From Cupriavidus sp. P-10 (GTDB lineage Bacteria > Pseudomonadota > Gammaproteobacteria > Burkholderiales > Burkholderiaceae): 64,000 nucleotides of DNA. Shown here piece by piece: positions 62,708 through 64,000 of the stretch. Under the pieces are notes generated by a model, which was not told the origin of the DNA, did no database searches, and saw only the letters and a list, made by a program, of their open reading frames with translations. Made by a program: the position numbers and the translations under genes. Location of the stretch: assembly GCF_003402535.2 (NCBI RefSeq), contig NZ_AP025172.1, positions 992,001-1,056,000 of the forward strand. Direction: 5' to 3'. Position 1 is the stretch's first letter. Every line of letters begins with the position of its first letter.

Positions 62708-64000
62708 TCAATTACTAGTCAGCCAAGCCTTAAGTATTTCCCTGATTCGCGCTTTTCCAGTTCCTTCAACTCGCACGGAACTAATTGCACCCACACCGTA
62801 CCCGTAAGCATACGCATCCTGTTCTAACTCAGGAACCGAGCTTTGCCCAGGGAGGAGTAACAGGCACGGTGCAGGCGACGCCCCATCGACTCTCAGGGCA
62901 TCATGATAGATGTGGCCGGACTCCATGGCATCGAGTACGTTTTCTCTCCCGCTTCTCCACTTTGCGTCAAGGACGAGCGCTCGTGGGCCCGTCTCTCCCT
63001 TGTCAATGAGCACGATGTCCGGCCTACGTTCTCTGGATAAGCTCCACCCAATTCGCGTCGCCGATGTCTTGAGGGCTGGGAACGTGGCTTGAAAAAGGAC
63101 TTCGAGCCACCGTTTGTCCCCCAGCTCAAAACGCAGAGCGCGTTCAGCTGAAACCGCCTTGGGTGCTGCCTCGATAGGTGTCACGCCGGTGACCTCCGTT
63201 ACGCACTGCGCAACACAAAGGTAACACCATGTCTCATAAATTCCCCATGATGGGGGAATATGCAGCTGGTCGCTGTCGTGGCCTCCTTCAACCCCCGTTA
63301 GTAGCGCCCAGCAACCAAGGCGGTAGGCCCGACTGTACGCAGGTTGCGCCGCTATTTGTGTAAGGCCGGCTGCCGATGTCTCGCTGGACGTGACCTCACG
63401 AAATAGTGGCGTGAACATCAGCTGCTGTGTGCGCTGCGCCAAGCTATCCAAGTCACGTAGTCGTCGCTCAGCACGGAGACGCTGCTCTTCCAGCGGACTT
63501 CCAAGCTTCGAATCCAAGACTCTTTCCCGTATGAATGAGACGGCGGCTCGGAAACGTCGCAAGAGCGCAAGCATTGCCCGGTTTGCGGGAGTGTCGAACG
63601 TTGGTGCAGAGGTCCGACTATTGACTTGGAACGAGTCCATCGACTCCGCGCCCAATATGCGTCCAGTGGCAATAGCAGCCAGCCGCCTATCCTGCAGCGA
63701 TGTATGATGCAGTCGCCGTACCCGCGAGAGAGGTAGTACTTTGGTGTCTGCGGATAGAAACCTATGGGGGAAGCGCCCAATCGTTTCGACCGAATCAAGA
63801 AACGACGGCCCATACTCTCTCAAGCGAGCGAGCAAGATGTCGTTCTCATACTTGCCCGTACGTCCTTCCCGTCCAAACGCCATTGTTGCCGAGGACGTTC
63901 CGCTCAACAGAATCTGGTCGAAAGCCCTGATATCCGAGACCATTGCATTGAACTCTGACTGACCGGTCTTGGAAGGGCTTGGGCTGACGTCCAGAAAAAA
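62708..64000 (-). CDS. DUF2357-type protein with PD-(D/E)XK nuclease domain, 5' end outside window
   Basis: About 430 residues lie in the window and the frame is open to the right edge (FFLDVSPSPSKTGQ), so the N-terminus is missing; ATG 63943 is only internal. The C-terminal nuclease core shows RRPDIVLIDKGETG and LVLDAKWRSG, the PD and D-x-K elements. A helical DUF2357-like region precedes it. Such proteins usually follow an McrB-like AAA+ GTPase gene and act as its nuclease in a modification-dependent restriction system; that gene would lie to the right of this window. Confidence 0.75.
   Translation of the reverse strand, partial: FFLDVSPSPSKTGQSEFNAMVSDIRAFDQILLSGTSSATMAFGREGRTGKYENDILLARLREYGPSFLDSVETIGRFPHRFLSADTKVLPLSRVRRLHHTSLQDRRLAAIATGRILGAESMDSFQVNSRTSAPTFDTPANRAMLALLRRFRAAVSFIRERVLDSKLGSPLEEQRLRAERRLRDLDSLAQRTQQLMFTPLFREVTSSETSAAGLTQIAAQPAYSRAYRLGCWALLTGVEGGHDSDQLHIPPSWGIYETWCYLCVAQCVTEVTGVTPIEAAPKAVSAERALRFELGDKRWLEVLFQATFPALKTSATRIGWSLSRERRPDIVLIDKGETGPRALVLDAKWRSGRENVLDAMESGHIYHDALRVDGASPAPCLLLLPGQSSVPELEQDAYAYGYGVGAISSVRVEGTGKARIREILKAWLTSN

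Overview
The window looks like a GC-rich betaproteobacterial chromosome or megaplasmid of the Burkholderiaceae, most likely Cupriavidus or a close relative. The signs are Bug-type solute receptors, a LivGFHMK transporter beside an acyl-CoA operon, KfrA and H-NS proteins with the Burkholderiales sequence style, and an extra CpoB. This is inference from protein style; there is no rRNA or other taxonomic marker.

Positions 1-21000 are ordinary metabolic DNA. A partial Bug receptor is followed by a minus-strand LacI-controlled cluster (FAD oxidoreductase, IlvD/Edd dehydratase, Bug receptor). Next come a five-gene branched-chain-amino-acid-type ABC transporter (7619-12334), a LysR regulator, and a divergent six-gene operon (GH88-like protein, MaoC hydratase, CoA transferase, Fe-alcohol dehydrogenase, acyl-CoA dehydrogenase, acyl-CoA synthetase). 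The transporter and the operon share an ATATATTGGAC element and probably form one uptake and degradation unit under the LysR protein.

Positions 21000-64000 are an accessory region built from defence genes, mobile-element debris and repeated nucleoid-protein cassettes. Defence-type genes are a PLD-like nuclease, a truncated SIR2 protein, McrBC, an FRG-domain protein, a HipA-like kinase pair, an OLD-like ATPase, a Pycsar-like pair (cyclase plus cNMP-binding/TIR effector) and a DUF2357/PD-(D/E)XK protein at the right edge. Mobile elements are an IS3-family copy inside a scrambled SRAP gene, an IS630 scrap, a Tn3-family transposon with tnpA/tnpC plus a solitary copy of one of its ends, an IS21 scrap and a decayed ISKra4-type element. 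A cassette of long AT-hook H-NS, KfrA tail, mini H-NS and CpoB occurs twice, with further fragments elsewhere.

The most interesting locus is 54005-58052 on the minus strand. It is a tightly overlapping operon of a two-domain class III nucleotide cyclase, an E2-E1 fusion and a JAB/JAMM protease, followed 20 bases later by the remains of a cyclic-nucleotide-binding effector related to the intact TIR effector at 52334-53245. This resembles type II CBASS with the CD-NTase replaced by a Pycsar-like cyclase. No tRNA, rRNA or CRISPR array was recognised.
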